Assembly: GCA_052390115.1 (NCBI GenBank)
Contig: JBQTHE010000031.1
Span: forward strand, 62,001-126,000
Reading direction: 5' to 3'
DNA length: 64,000 nucleotides
DNA from: GCA-003244245 sp052390115
Lineage (GTDB): Bacteria; Actinomycetota; Actinomycetes; Mycobacteriales; Pseudonocardiaceae
Of the stretch, positions 48,812 to 60,521 are shown one piece after another (position 1 is the stretch's first letter; the number at the start of each line of letters is the position of its first letter). Below the pieces are notes generated by a model that saw nothing but the letters and a program-made list of their open reading frames with translations, was not told the DNA's origin and did no database searches. The translations under genes and the position numbers were made by a program.

Positions 48812-49903
48812 ATGTCCCATTCTCGGCGCCGCGCGGCGCTCCGGGAGCGGCTGCGTGAGCTGGAACTCGACGCGCTGCTGGTCACGGATCTGCTCAACAT
48901 CCGCTACCTCACCGGGTTCACCGGATCCAATGGCGCCTTGCTGGTGCACGTCGAGGGCGACGAGGCCAGTGCGTTCGCCACCGACGGCCGTTACCGCACG
49001 CAGTCCCAGCGCCAGGTGCCCGATCTGCGCCGGGTGATCGACAGGCCCAGTCACCTCCGGCTGGCCAAGGAAGCCACCGAGGCGGGGATCGGCCGGCTGG
49101 GTTTCGAGAGCCACGTAGTGACGGTGGACGGTCACGCCGCCCTCGCGAAGGTGGCCGGCGCTGACGTATTGGTCGCCGCCTCTCGGTCGGTGGAGGCGCT
49201 GCGGTTGATCAAGGACGATGTCGAGATCGCTGCGTTGCGAGCCGCTTGCGCAGCTGCTGACACCGCCCTGGCCGCCCTGCTGGCCGACGGCGGACTGCGT
49301 CCGGGGCGCACCGAGCTTGAGGTGGCCCGCGACCTGGAGGGCCGGATGGTGACGGCGGGCGCTGCCGGCCCCTCCTTCGAGACCATTGTGGCGACCGGCC
49401 CGAACTCCGCGGTGCCCCACCACCGTCCGACCGGCGCGCAACTGCGCCGCGGAGACCTGGTGAAGCTGGACTTCGGTGCCCTGGTCGACGGCTATCACTC
49501 CGACATGACCCGCACCATGGTGCTCGGGGAGCCTGCTGAGTGGCAGCGGGAAATCTACGACCTGGTCGCCGCGGCACAGGCGGCCGGACGCGCCGCGCTG
49601 CGGGCCGGGGCCGACGTCCGCGAGGTCGACGCGGCCGCCCGGGACGTGATCGTGCACGCCGGGCATGGTGCGGACTACGTGCATGGTCTCGGGCACGGCG
49701 TTGGCCTGCAGATCCACGAGGCTCCGGCATTGTCGCAGTTCGGGGTCGGTACACTGGCGGTAGGCATGACGGTCACCGTCGAGCCGGGTGTCTACCTGGC
49801 GGACCGGGGCGGCGTGCGTATCGAGGACACCCTCGTCGTCTCCGACGGCGAACCCGAGCTCCTCACCCGGACCACGAAGGACCTCGTGGTCGTGCCCTGC
49901 TGA
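48812..49903 (+). CDS. pepP: Xaa-Pro aminopeptidase (M24 family)
   Basis: 363 residues from ATG at 48812. N-terminal creatinase-like domain (LLVTDLLNIRYLTGFTGSNG). C-terminal pita-bread fold with dinuclear metal ligands: D in KLDFGALVDGYHSDMTRT, H in YVHGLGHGVGLQIHE, and the acidic VEPGVYL and IEDTLVV. Removes N-terminal residues preceding proline. The position between aroQ and efp is conserved in actinobacteria, where the gene is named pepQ or pepP. Confidence 0.93.
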   Translation: MSHSRRRAALRERLRELELDALLVTDLLNIRYLTGFTGSNGALLVHVEGDEASAFATDGRYRTQSQRQVPDLRRVIDRPSHLRLAKEATEAGIGRLGFESHVVTVDGHAALAKVAGADVLVAASRSVEALRLIKDDVEIAALRAACAAADTALAALLADGGLRPGRTELEVARDLEGRMVTAGAAGPSFETIVATGPNSAVPHHRPTGAQLRRGDLVKLDFGALVDGYHSDMTRTMVLGEPAEWQREIYDLVAAAQAAGRAALRAGADVREVDAAARDVIVHAGHGADYVHGLGHGVGLQIHEAPALSQFGVGTLAVGMTVTVEPGVYLADRGGVRIEDTLVVSDGEPELLTRTTKDLVVVPC

Positions 49904-49947
49904 CAGTGACTCCTCGACGACCTGATTGACAGAATCGAAGGGCTGAC

Positions 49948-50511
49948 GTGGCCACCACCAACGACCTGAAGAACGGACTCGTGCTCAACCTCGACGGCCA
50001 GCTGTGGGCGGTCGTGAAGTTCCAGCATGTCAAACCAGGCAAGGGCGGCGCCTTCGTGCGGACCACCCTGAAGAACGTGCTGTCTGGCAAGGTCGTGGAC
50101 AAGACCTTCAACGCGGGTACCTCGGTCGACACCGCCACCGTCGACCGGCGCGAGATGACCTACCTCTATCCCGACGGTGCCGACTTCGTCTTCATGGACG
50201 CCGACACCTTCGAGCAGATGACCATTCCCGGCGAGACCGTCGGAGATGCGGCGAAGTACCTGCTGGACAACCAGACCGCGCTGGTCGCCGTGCACGAGGG
50301 CACCCCGCTGTATCTCGAGCTGCCCACCTCGGTGGAGTTGGTGATCTCGCACACCGACCCGGGCCTGCAGGGGGACCGGTCGACTGGTGGCACCAAGCCC
50401 GCCACGCTGGAGACCGGCGCAGAGATTCAGGTGCCGCTGTTCCTCAGCATCGGCGAGCGGGTCAAGGTCGACACCCGGGACGGGCGCTACCTCGGCCGCG
50501 TCAGTACCTGA
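49948..50511 (+). CDS. efp: Translation elongation factor P
   Basis: 187 residues from GTG at 49948. Three beta-barrel domains; the loop KPGKGGAFVRTTLKN holds the modifiable Lys region, and VELVISHTDPGLQGDRSTGG and GAEIQVPLFLSIGERVKVDT are domain II-III marks. Rescues ribosomes stalled at polyproline. No EpmA/EpmB-type modification genes are seen here. A GATTGACAG run at 49923 may be a -35 box. Confidence 0.96.
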   Translation: MATTNDLKNGLVLNLDGQLWAVVKFQHVKPGKGGAFVRTTLKNVLSGKVVDKTFNAGTSVDTATVDRREMTYLYPDGADFVFMDADTFEQMTIPGETVGDAAKYLLDNQTALVAVHEGTPLYLELPTSVELVISHTDPGLQGDRSTGGTKPATLETGAEIQVPLFLSIGERVKVDTRDGRYLGRVST

Positions 50512-50512
50512 C

Positions 50513-50920
50513 GTGGGCGCCCGCAGCAAGGCCCGCAAACGCGCCGTCGACATTCTCTTCGAATCTGACCTGCGCGGGTTGGATCCGCTGGCTCTGCTCG
50601 CCGAGCGGGTCGGGGCGCCAGGGCTGCCCCCGGTCAGCGACTACACCGTCTCGTTGGTGCACGGCGTGGTCGCGCACCAAGAGGACATCGACCGGATGCT
50701 CGCCGAGCACGCCCGGGGGTGGACCGTGGCGCGGATGCCTGCGGTGGACCGGGCGGTGCTCCGGCTGGGTGTGTTCGAACTGCTGTTCTCCGACGAGGTG
50801 GACGATGCGGTAGCCATCGACGAGGCCATTGAACTGGCCAGGTCGCTGTCCACCGACGACTCGCCGCGGTTCGTCAACGGCGTGCTCGGTGCGCTGGCCG
50901 CGTTGCCCCGCGGCCTGTGA
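50513..50920 (+). CDS. nusB: Transcription antitermination factor NusB
   Basis: 135 residues from GTG at 50513 (VGARSKARKRAVDILFESDL), starting directly after the efp stop. All-helical NusB fold with ARMPAVDRAVLRLGVFELLF and DEAIELARSLSTDDSPRFVN near the end. Binds boxA RNA with NusE in rRNA antitermination. The stop lies within the palindrome shared with bldD. Confidence 0.94.
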   Translation: MGARSKARKRAVDILFESDLRGLDPLALLAERVGAPGLPPVSDYTVSLVHGVVAHQEDIDRMLAEHARGWTVARMPAVDRAVLRLGVFELLFSDEVDDAVAIDEAIELARSLSTDDSPRFVNGVLGALAALPRGL

Positions 50921-50956
50921 GTGGGGATCAGTGCTCTAACACTGATCCCCACTCAC
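50917..50956. terminator. Bidirectional palindromic terminator containing both nusB and bldD stops
   Basis: Perfect 17-bp arms GTGAGTGGGGATCAGTG (50917-50933) and CACTGATCCCCACTCAC (50940-50956) with a 6-base loop CTCTAA. The nusB TGA (50918-50920) and the bldD TGA (50953-50955, opposite strand) are part of the arms. It serves convergent genes. Confidence 0.85.
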
Positions 50957-51444
50957 GGCTCTTCTTTGGCCGGACGAGCCTCCGGGGGCAGTACCCCCCA
51001 GCCGATCAGCTGTTCGGTGAGATCCCCCGGCGACATGTCGTAGATGATCGCCAGCGAGCGCAAGTCCTCCGTGCGGATGGACAGCACCTTGCCGTTGTAA
51101 TCGCCACGCTGGCTCTGGATCGTCGCGGCGTACCGTGCCAGCGGGCCTACCTTGTCCACCGGCAGCTGCTGCAGACGCTCCAGGTTGATGACGATCTTGG
51201 TGGCTGGTTCTCCCCCCGAGGGAATCCGGCCTTCTGGTAGCAGTTCGGGCACCGGGACCCCGTAGAAGTCGGCAAGCTCGGCGAGCTTCTGCACGGTGAC
51301 CGCGCGGTCACCCCGCTCGTAGGAGCCGACCACGACGGCCTTCCAGCGGCCCGCCGACTTCTGCTCGACACCGTGCAGCGAGAGCCCCTGCTGCTGACGG
51401 ATGCCGCGCAATTTGGACCCCAGTGCCTTGGCATAGTCGCCCAT
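50953..51444 (-). CDS. bldD: BldD developmental transcription regulator
   Basis: 163 residues. N-terminal XRE-type HTH (YAKALGSKLRGIRQQQGLSL ... VVVGSYERGDRAVTVQKLAEL) and the C-terminal domain that in Streptomyces BldD binds cyclic di-GMP tetramer; the IQSQRGDYNGKVLSIRTEDL region carries the RGD part of the RxD-x8-RxxD signature. A master repressor of development in sporulating actinobacteria, also conserved in non-sporulators. It stands alone and converges on nusB. Confidence 0.93.
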   Translation of the reverse strand: MGDYAKALGSKLRGIRQQQGLSLHGVEQKSAGRWKAVVVGSYERGDRAVTVQKLAELADFYGVPVPELLPEGRIPSGGEPATKIVINLERLQQLPVDKVGPLARYAATIQSQRGDYNGKVLSIRTEDLRSLAIIYDMSPGDLTEQLIGWGVLPPEARPAKEEP

Positions 51445-51660
51445 CTAGCGCTTCTCCTTCTCCTTCAACCCCGACCAGTCAACGCCTTGGGACGCCGCGC
51501 ACACATCGGGATGTACGGAGAGTAATGCTGCGCTGAGTAACCTTCCAGGTCAAGCCATTGGGGGCCCAACACTGAGGAGAGTCACGCACACCACCCGGAC
51601 GGGGCAGTGATTGAGCGCCGGTAACCCTGATAGGACCTCCTGATACCGTCGGCCAGCGGT

Positions 51661-51721
51661 CCGGGCGCCTGCCCGGCACCTGACGTCCTTTAAGACCCGT
51701 CCGGTGAGGCGGGGAAGGAGG
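51661..51721 (+). promoter_or_regulatory. PyrR-binding leader hairpin over the pyr ribosome site
   Basis: CCCGTCCGGTGAGGCGGG (51696-51713) has the GUCC-NGNGAGG loop recognised by PyrR, and its 3' strand runs into the ribosome site GGAAGGAGG (51713-51721), 6 bases before the pyrR GTG. PyrR bound with UMP would hold the hairpin and block translation, as known for mycobacterial pyr operons. A second stem CCGGGC-GCCT-GCCCGG (51661-51676) lies upstream. Confidence 0.8.
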
Positions 51722-51727
51722 TCCACC

Positions 51728-52300
51728 GTGTCGTCCCCGTCCGGGACGGGCGCGGCAGGATCACCGCGGCAGCATGAGCTGCTCTCGGCGGCCGATGTCG
51801 CGCGCATCCTCGCTCGAATGGCGCACCAGATCATCGAGCGCACCGCGCCCCAGCCGGTGGTGCTGCTCGGTATCCCCACTCGCGGCGTCCCGCTGGCGCA
51901 CCGGCTGGCAGACCGGATCCGCGAGTTCGGCGGGACGCTTGCAGGTGTGGGCACCCTGGATGTCACTCTCTACCGGGATGACCTGCGGCGTAGGCCCACC
52001 CGAGCGCTACAGCCCACCGAGTTGCCCGCCGGTGGGCTCGACGATGCGCTGGTCGTGCTGGTCGACGACGTGTTGTACTCCGGGCGCACCGTAGCGGCGG
52101 CGCTGGACGCGGTACGTGAGTACGGCCGCCCGCGGGCGATACAACTTGCCGTGCTGGTCGATCGCGGTCACCGGCAGCTGCCGATCCGGGCCGACTACGT
52201 GGGCAAGAACATGCCTACTGCCCTGGACGAGGAGGTCGGCGTGCTGCTCGTCGACACCGACGGCGCCGATGCCGTCGTGATCCGCCGGGGGCCGCGGTGA
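51728..52300 (+). CDS. pyrR: Pyrimidine operon regulator PyrR
   Basis: 190 residues from GTG at 51728. Phosphoribosyltransferase fold with the PRPP motif VVLVDDVLYSGRTVAAALDA and GIPTRGVPLAHRLADRI. It binds the leader RNA just upstream and represses the pyr operon when UMP is high; it may retain uracil phosphoribosyltransferase activity. Overlaps pyrB by GTGA. First gene of pyrR-pyrB-pyrC-carA-carB-pyrF. Confidence 0.95.
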   Translation: MSSPSGTGAAGSPRQHELLSAADVARILARMAHQIIERTAPQPVVLLGIPTRGVPLAHRLADRIREFGGTLAGVGTLDVTLYRDDLRRRPTRALQPTELPAGGLDDALVVLVDDVLYSGRTVAAALDAVREYGRPRAIQLAVLVDRGHRQLPIRADYVGKNMPTALDEEVGVLLVDTDGADAVVIRRGPR

Positions 52301-53265
52301 AGCACCTGTTGACGACCGCTGACCTGCAGCGCGAGACCGCTACCGCGCTGCTGGACACCGCCGAGGCGCTCAAGCAGGCGCTGCTGGGGCGCGAGGTGCA
52401 CAAGCTGCCGACGCTACGTGGGCGCACCGTGGTCACCTTGTTCTACGAGAGCTCTACCCGCACCCGGGCCTCCTTCGAGATCGCAGGCAAGTGGATGAGC
52501 GCTGACGTGGTCAACGTCTCGGCGGCGGCGTCCTCGGTCGCCAAGGGGGAGTCGCTGCGCGACACTGCGCTCACCCTGGACGCGATGGGCGCGGACTGCG
52601 TCGTGATCCGCCACCCTGCCTCGGGTGCGGCGCATCGACTCGCCGGCTGGGTACCCGCGCACGTGATCAACGCCGGTGACGGCACCCACCAGCACCCGAC
52701 TCAAGCGTTGCTGGACGCTGCTACGCTGCGTGACCGTTTGGGCACCCTGAATGGGCGGACCGTCACCATCGTAGGCGATGTGCTGCATAGCCGGGTCGCT
52801 CGGTCGAACATCCAGCTATTGATTACGCTGGGTGCTCGGATCCACCTCGTAGCCCCGCCCACCCTGCTGCCCTGTGGGGTCGAGAACTGGGAATTCGAGA
52901 ACTGGGGCGTCCAGAAGTCCGAACCGCAGATACGGCCCGTGACGGTGGGGCATGACCTCGACGCCGCGCTGCCCGGCACCGACGCGCTGATGGTGCTGCG
53001 GGTGCAGGCTGAGCGGATGCATGGCAGGTTCTTCCCGTCCGCCCGGGAGTACTCGGTCAGCTACGGACTCTCCGAGGCCCGGCTGGGACTGTTGCCGGAG
53101 CACGCCGTCGTGCTGCACCCGGGGCCGATGCTGCGCGGCATGGAGATCGCCCCCTCGGTCGCCGACTCACCCCGAGCTGCGATCACCGACCAGGTCCGCA
53201 ACGGGGTACACGTGCGGATGGCCGTGCTCTACCACCTGCTCGCGGCCCAGGACGATGAACCGTGA
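52297..53265 (+). CDS. pyrB: Aspartate carbamoyltransferase catalytic subunit PyrB
   Basis: 322 residues. Carbamoyl-phosphate loop FYESSTRTRASFEIAGKWM, HPASGAAHRLAGW, HPTQALLDA, and VLHPGPMLRGMEI. No pyrI is present, as usual in actinobacteria. Between APPTLLPCGV and HDLDAALPG there are about 15 more residues than in mycobacterial homologues (ENWEFENWGVQKSEPQIRP), with an in-frame 12-base direct repeat TCGAGAACTGGG at 52880 and 52895. The extension lies in a surface region, so activity is probably kept. Confidence 0.95.
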   Translation: MKHLLTTADLQRETATALLDTAEALKQALLGREVHKLPTLRGRTVVTLFYESSTRTRASFEIAGKWMSADVVNVSAAASSVAKGESLRDTALTLDAMGADCVVIRHPASGAAHRLAGWVPAHVINAGDGTHQHPTQALLDAATLRDRLGTLNGRTVTIVGDVLHSRVARSNIQLLITLGARIHLVAPPTLLPCGVENWEFENWGVQKSEPQIRPVTVGHDLDAALPGTDALMVLRVQAERMHGRFFPSAREYSVSYGLSEARLGLLPEHAVVLHPGPMLRGMEIAPSVADSPRAAITDQVRNGVHVRMAVLYHLLAAQDDEP

Positions 53266-54581
53266 GCGAGCGAACCATCGGGCAGAGCACCAGGCCGCTG
53301 CTTCTTCGCGGGATCCGGCCATACGGCGTCGGCGAACCGGTGGACCTGCTGATCCGGGACGGGGTGATCGCCGAGTTGGGCGCCGGTCTGGACGGCACCG
53401 GCGCCGAGGCGCTCGACGGTGGCGGGCTGATCGCTTTGCCCGGCCTGGTCGACCTGCACGCGCACCTGCGCGAGCCCGGCCGGGAGGACGCCGAGACGAT
53501 CGCCACCGGTTCGGCGGCTGCGGCGCTGGGTGGTTACACGGCGGTGTTTGCGATGGCCAACACCGACCCGGTCGCCGACACCGCCGTGGTCGTCGAGTAC
53601 GTGTACCGGCGCGGCCGCGAAGTCGGGCTGGTCGACGTGCACCCGGTCGGCGCGGTCACCGTGGGGCTGCGCGGCGAGCGGCTCGCCGAGCTGGGGTCCA
53701 TGGCCGCGTCGGCCGCCGCGGTGCGGATGTTCTCCGACGACGGGCTGTGCGTGCACGACTCGCTGCTGATGCGGCGTGCTCTGGAGTACACCCGCGGGCT
53801 GGGCGGCGTGGTGGCTCAGCACGCCGAGGACCCTCGGCTTACCGCAGGCGCCCAGGCCCATGAGGGCCAGATCGCTGCCAAGCTGGGGCTGGCCGGTTGG
53901 CCCGCTGCCGCGGAGGAGTCGATCGTGGCGCGGGACTGCCTGCTCGCCCGCGACGCCGAAGCGGCGCTGCACGTCTGCCACGTGTCCACCGCGGGCACGG
54001 TGGCAGTGCTGCGCTGGGCCAAGGAGCGCGGGATCCGGGTGTCCGCTGAGGTCACCCCGCACCACCTGCTGCTCACCGATGAGCGCCTGGCCGGTTACGA
54101 CCCGGTCAACAAGGTCAACCCGCCGCTGCGCACCGCCGCCGACACCCAGGCGCTGCGCGCCGCGCTGGCCGAGGGGATCGTGGACTGCGTGGCCACCGAC
54201 CATGCTCCGCATGCCGCACAGGACAAGGACTGCGAATGGTCCGCGGCCCGGCCGGGCATGCTGGGGCTGCAGACCGCGCTGTCGGTGGTGGTGGCCACGA
54301 TGGTGCGCCCCGGCCTGCTGGACTGGCGGGGGGTGGCTCGGGTGATGAGCGAGCGCCCGGCCCGGATCGGTGGGGCGACCGATCAGGGCCGGACGATCGC
54401 AGTGGGACAGCCGGCGACGCTGGTCCTGGTGGACCCGGACGCCACCTGGACGGTGCGCGGGGCGCAGCTGGCCAGCCTGGCCGGCAACACCCCCTACGAG
54501 GGGATGGAGCTGCCCGGCCGGGTGGTGGCCACCCTGTTGCGCGGCGAGGTCACAACCGAGGACGGGAAGGTGCAGCGATGA
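53262..54581 (+). CDS. pyrC: Dihydroorotase PyrC
   Basis: 439 residues, amidohydrolase fold type I. Metal ligands in LVDLHAHLREPG (HxH), AQHAEDPRL, CHVSTAG, and VATDHAPH. Substrate loop AEVTPHHLLLTDERL. Cyclises carbamoyl-aspartate to dihydroorotate. GTG start overlaps pyrB and the stop overlaps carA (ATGA), so it is translationally coupled on both sides. Confidence 0.96.
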   Translation: MSERTIGQSTRPLLLRGIRPYGVGEPVDLLIRDGVIAELGAGLDGTGAEALDGGGLIALPGLVDLHAHLREPGREDAETIATGSAAAALGGYTAVFAMANTDPVADTAVVVEYVYRRGREVGLVDVHPVGAVTVGLRGERLAELGSMAASAAAVRMFSDDGLCVHDSLLMRRALEYTRGLGGVVAQHAEDPRLTAGAQAHEGQIAAKLGLAGWPAAAEESIVARDCLLARDAEAALHVCHVSTAGTVAVLRWAKERGIRVSAEVTPHHLLLTDERLAGYDPVNKVNPPLRTAADTQALRAALAEGIVDCVATDHAPHAAQDKDCEWSAARPGMLGLQTALSVVVATMVRPGLLDWRGVARVMSERPARIGGATDQGRTIAVGQPATLVLVDPDATWTVRGAQLASLAGNTPYEGMELPGRVVATLLRGEVTTEDGKVQR

Positions 54582-55857
54582 TCAGCGCTGCAGGCATGAA
54601 GGTCGGGCCGGCCGTGCTGGTGCTGGAGGACGGCACCACGGTGCGCGGCGAGAGCTACGGCGCGGTGGGCCAGACGCTCGGTGAGGCCGTGTTCGCCACC
54701 GGGATGACCGGCTACCAGGAGACCCTCACCGACCCGTCCTACCGGCGCCAGATCGTGGTGCAGACCGCTCCGCATATCGGCAACACCGGCTGGAACGACG
54801 AGGATGACGAGTCGCACCGGATTTGGGTCGCCGGTTACGTCGTGCGCGACCCGGCCCGGATCCCCTCCAACTGGCGGTCTCGCCGGCCGCTCGAGGAGGA
54901 ACTGGCCCGTCAAGGTGTCGTGGGCATATCGGGCGTGGACACCCGTGCGCTGACCCGCCGCCTTCGCGAGCATGGCTCGATGCGGGCCGGAATCTTCTCC
55001 GGCGCCGCCCTGGCCGCCCCAGCACAGCTGGCAGCACAGGTGCTGGCCAGCCTCCCCATGACCGGCGCCAACCTGATCGGCGACGTCACCACCCCCCACC
55101 CCTACATCATCCCGCCCACCCGCATTCAGCGGGCTCAGCGGGGTTATCGGGGTGGCGTTAACCCCGCTGAGCCCGCTGAATGGGGGGTCGGTGAGGCCCG
55201 GTTCCGGGTGGTGGCGGTGGATTTGGGGATCAAGTTCAATACGCCGCGGATGTTGGCGGCGCGGGGGATTGAGACGCATGTGTTGCCGGGTGGCGCCACG
55301 GTGGAACAGGTGCTGGAGCGGGAACCCGACGGGGTTTTCCTGTCCAACGGCCCGGGCGATCCGGCCACCGCGGACCACGCGGTCTCGTTGACCCGCGCAA
55401 TGCTGGCCCGGCGGATACCGCTGTTCGGGATCTGCTTCGGCAACCAGATCCTCGGCCGGGCTCTGGGGCGGGGCACCTACAAGATGCGCTACGGGCATCG
55501 CGGGCTCAACGTTCCGGTCGTCGAGCACGCCACCGGGCGGGTGTCGATCACCTCGCAGAACCACGGTTTCGCCGTCCAGGGCGAGCCCGGGGAACGGTTC
55601 GATTCCGACTTCGGCGCCGCGGTGGTGAGCCACTCCTGCCCCAACGACGGCACCGTCGAGGGCCTGACCGCCCTAGACGTCCCAGCATTCAGCGTCCAAT
55701 ACCACCCCGAAGCCGCCGCTGGCCCGCACGACGCCGCCACCCTCTTCGATCAGTTCTGCGAGCTCATGGCTCACCCAGACCGCCATTCGGAGCCGAATCG
55801 CGGTTTTCGATCCTCGCGAGACCGCAATTCGGCTCCGAATGGCGCATCGGAGGGGCC

Positions 55858-55861
<4 letters not shown>
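54578..55861 (+). CDS. carA: Carbamoyl-phosphate synthase small subunit CarA (with palindrome-derived inserts)
   Basis: 427 residues from ATG at 54578. N-terminal small-subunit domain (ATGMTGYQETLTDPSY, SGVDTRALTRRLREHGSMRA) and class I glutamine amidotransferase with C in LFGICFGNQILG and HPEA at the end. Two stretches are alien: about residues 182-202 (RIQRAQRGYRGGVNPAEPAE) are encoded by a perfect 24-bp-arm palindrome, and the last ~25 residues after ELMAHPD come from a second palindrome. Both keep the frame. The insert falls between the two domains, where it may be tolerated. Supplies ammonia to CarB. Confidence 0.96.
55123..55182. repeat. In-frame palindromic insert inside carA
   Basis: 24-base arms, perfectly complementary: CATTCAGCGGGCTCAGCGGG.. 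at 55123-55146 and ..CCCGCTGAGCCCGCTGAATG at 55159-55182, with a 12-base loop. Translated within CarA between its two domains. Nearly the same element occurs at the carB-pyrF junction (59191-59250). Confidence 0.9.
55781..55844. repeat. Palindrome encoding the CarA C-terminal tail
   Basis: 24-base arms CGCCATTCGGAGCCGAATCG.. (55781-55804) and ..AATTCGGCTCCGAATGGCG (55821-55844), one mismatch and a 16-base loop. Translated as the last ~23 residues of CarA (HSEPNRGFRSSRDRNSAPNG). It ends 13 bases before the carB start, so it may also tune carB expression. Confidence 0.88.
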
Positions 55862-59218
<3,357 letters not shown>

Positions 59219-59229
<11 letters not shown>

Positions 59230-60106
59230 CCCCGCTCAGCCCGCTGAATGCGGGTTTGGGGCGCGGTTGGGCGCTGTTGTGGGGGTTAGGGGGGCGCTGT
59301 GTGTGGGGATTGATCCGCATCCTGAGCTGCTGCGGGGGTGGGGGGTGGAGGATGACGTCAAGGGGCTGGAGAGGTTTGCGCTGGGTGCCGTCGACGCGTT
59401 GGCGCCGGTGGTGGCGGTGGTCAAGCCGCAGTCGGCGTTCTTCGAGCGGCATGGGGCGCGCGGCATCGCCGTGCTGGAGCGGGTGCTGGCCGCGGTCCGG
59501 GAGGCCGGCGCGCTGGTGCTGCTCGACGTCAAGCGGGGAGACATCGGTTCCACCATGGCCGGGTACGCCGCCGCCTACCTGAGCGAGGGGGCGCCGCTGG
59601 CCGCTGACGCGATCACCGTCTCGCCCTACCTCGGGGTCGGTGCGCTGGATCCGGCCTTCGAGCTGGCCGGCCGGACCGGGCGGGGGGTGTTCGTGCTGGC
59701 GCTGAGCTCCAACCCGGAGGGCGCCGACGTGCAGGCTGCGGTCACCGGTACCGGAAGCACGGTCGCGCAATCGGTGATCGACGCCGTTGCCTCGCGCAAT
59801 GCCGGTCACGGCTGCGATTTCGGCGTGGTGGTGGGGGCCACGCCAACGGCCGGGGCATTGCGGTTCGAGGCACTCAACGGCCCGATCCTGGTCCCCGGGA
59901 TTGGCGCACAGGGCGCTTGCCTGGCCGACCTGCCCAAGGTCTTCGGTGCGGCGGCCCGCAACGTCCTTCCGACCACGTCACGTGACGTGCTGCGGCATGG
60001 ACCCGGGCCGGAGTCCCTGCGACACGCCGCACGGCGGATCGCCGACGAGGCGACAGACCTGCTTCAATTCCCGTCGCGGCAGGTCGGAGGTGGCACCCCG
60101 CGTTGA
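59219..60106 (+). CDS. pyrF: Orotidine 5'-phosphate decarboxylase PyrF (type 2)
   Basis: 295 residues. TIM barrel of the long actinobacterial type: CVGIDPHPELL, KPQSAFFERHGARGI, catalytic Lys/Asp in LLDVKRGDIGSTMAGYA, and ILVPGIGAQGA. The first ~12 residues (MPSNPAQPAECGFG) derive from the palindrome at 59191-59250 and are not part of the family fold. Start ATG 59219 overlaps the carB end by 11 bases. Makes UMP, the ligand of PyrR. Confidence 0.95.
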
Positions 60107-60184
60107 ACGGGGGACTGCCCTGGGGATACGGTCGCCGCACCAATCCAGACCATTCCTAAGCACTAGCAATCGACGGAGGAGACC

Positions 60185-60502
60185 GTGGCCCTTCCCGAGC
60201 TGACCGAGGAGCAGCGGGCCGCTGCGCTGGAGAAGGCGGCCGCTGCCCGACGCGCCAGGGCCGAGCTCAAAGAACGCCTCAAGCGCGGTGGGACCAACCT
60301 CACAGAGGTTCTCGCTCAATCCGACAGCGACGACATCCTGGGCAAGATGAAGGTTTCGGCTTTGCTTGAGGCCTTGCCCGGCGTGGGCAAGGTCCGCGCC
60401 CAGCAGATCATGGAGCGGCTGGAGATCGCTGCCAGCCGGCGGTTGCGCGGTCTTGGTGACCGCCAGCGCAAGGCGCTGCTCAGCGAGTTCGGCCCAGAAT
60501 GA
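60185..60502 (+). CDS. mihF: Actinobacterial integration host factor mIHF
   Basis: 105 residues from GTG at 60185 (ACGGAGGAGACC upstream). Long basic N-terminal helix (EEQRAAALEKAAAARRARAE) and the helix-two-turn-helix-type core LLEALPGVGKVRAQQIMERL ending GLGDRQRKALLSEF. An essential nucleoid protein in mycobacteria and Streptomyces, unrelated to enterobacterial IHF. The order mihF-gmk-rpoZ-coaBC is conserved. Confidence 0.96.
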   Translation: MALPELTEEQRAAALEKAAAARRARAELKERLKRGGTNLTEVLAQSDSDDILGKMKVSALLEALPGVGKVRAQQIMERLEIAASRRLRGLGDRQRKALLSEFGPE

Positions 60503-60521
60503 CGTAGAGCGACACAGAGTG

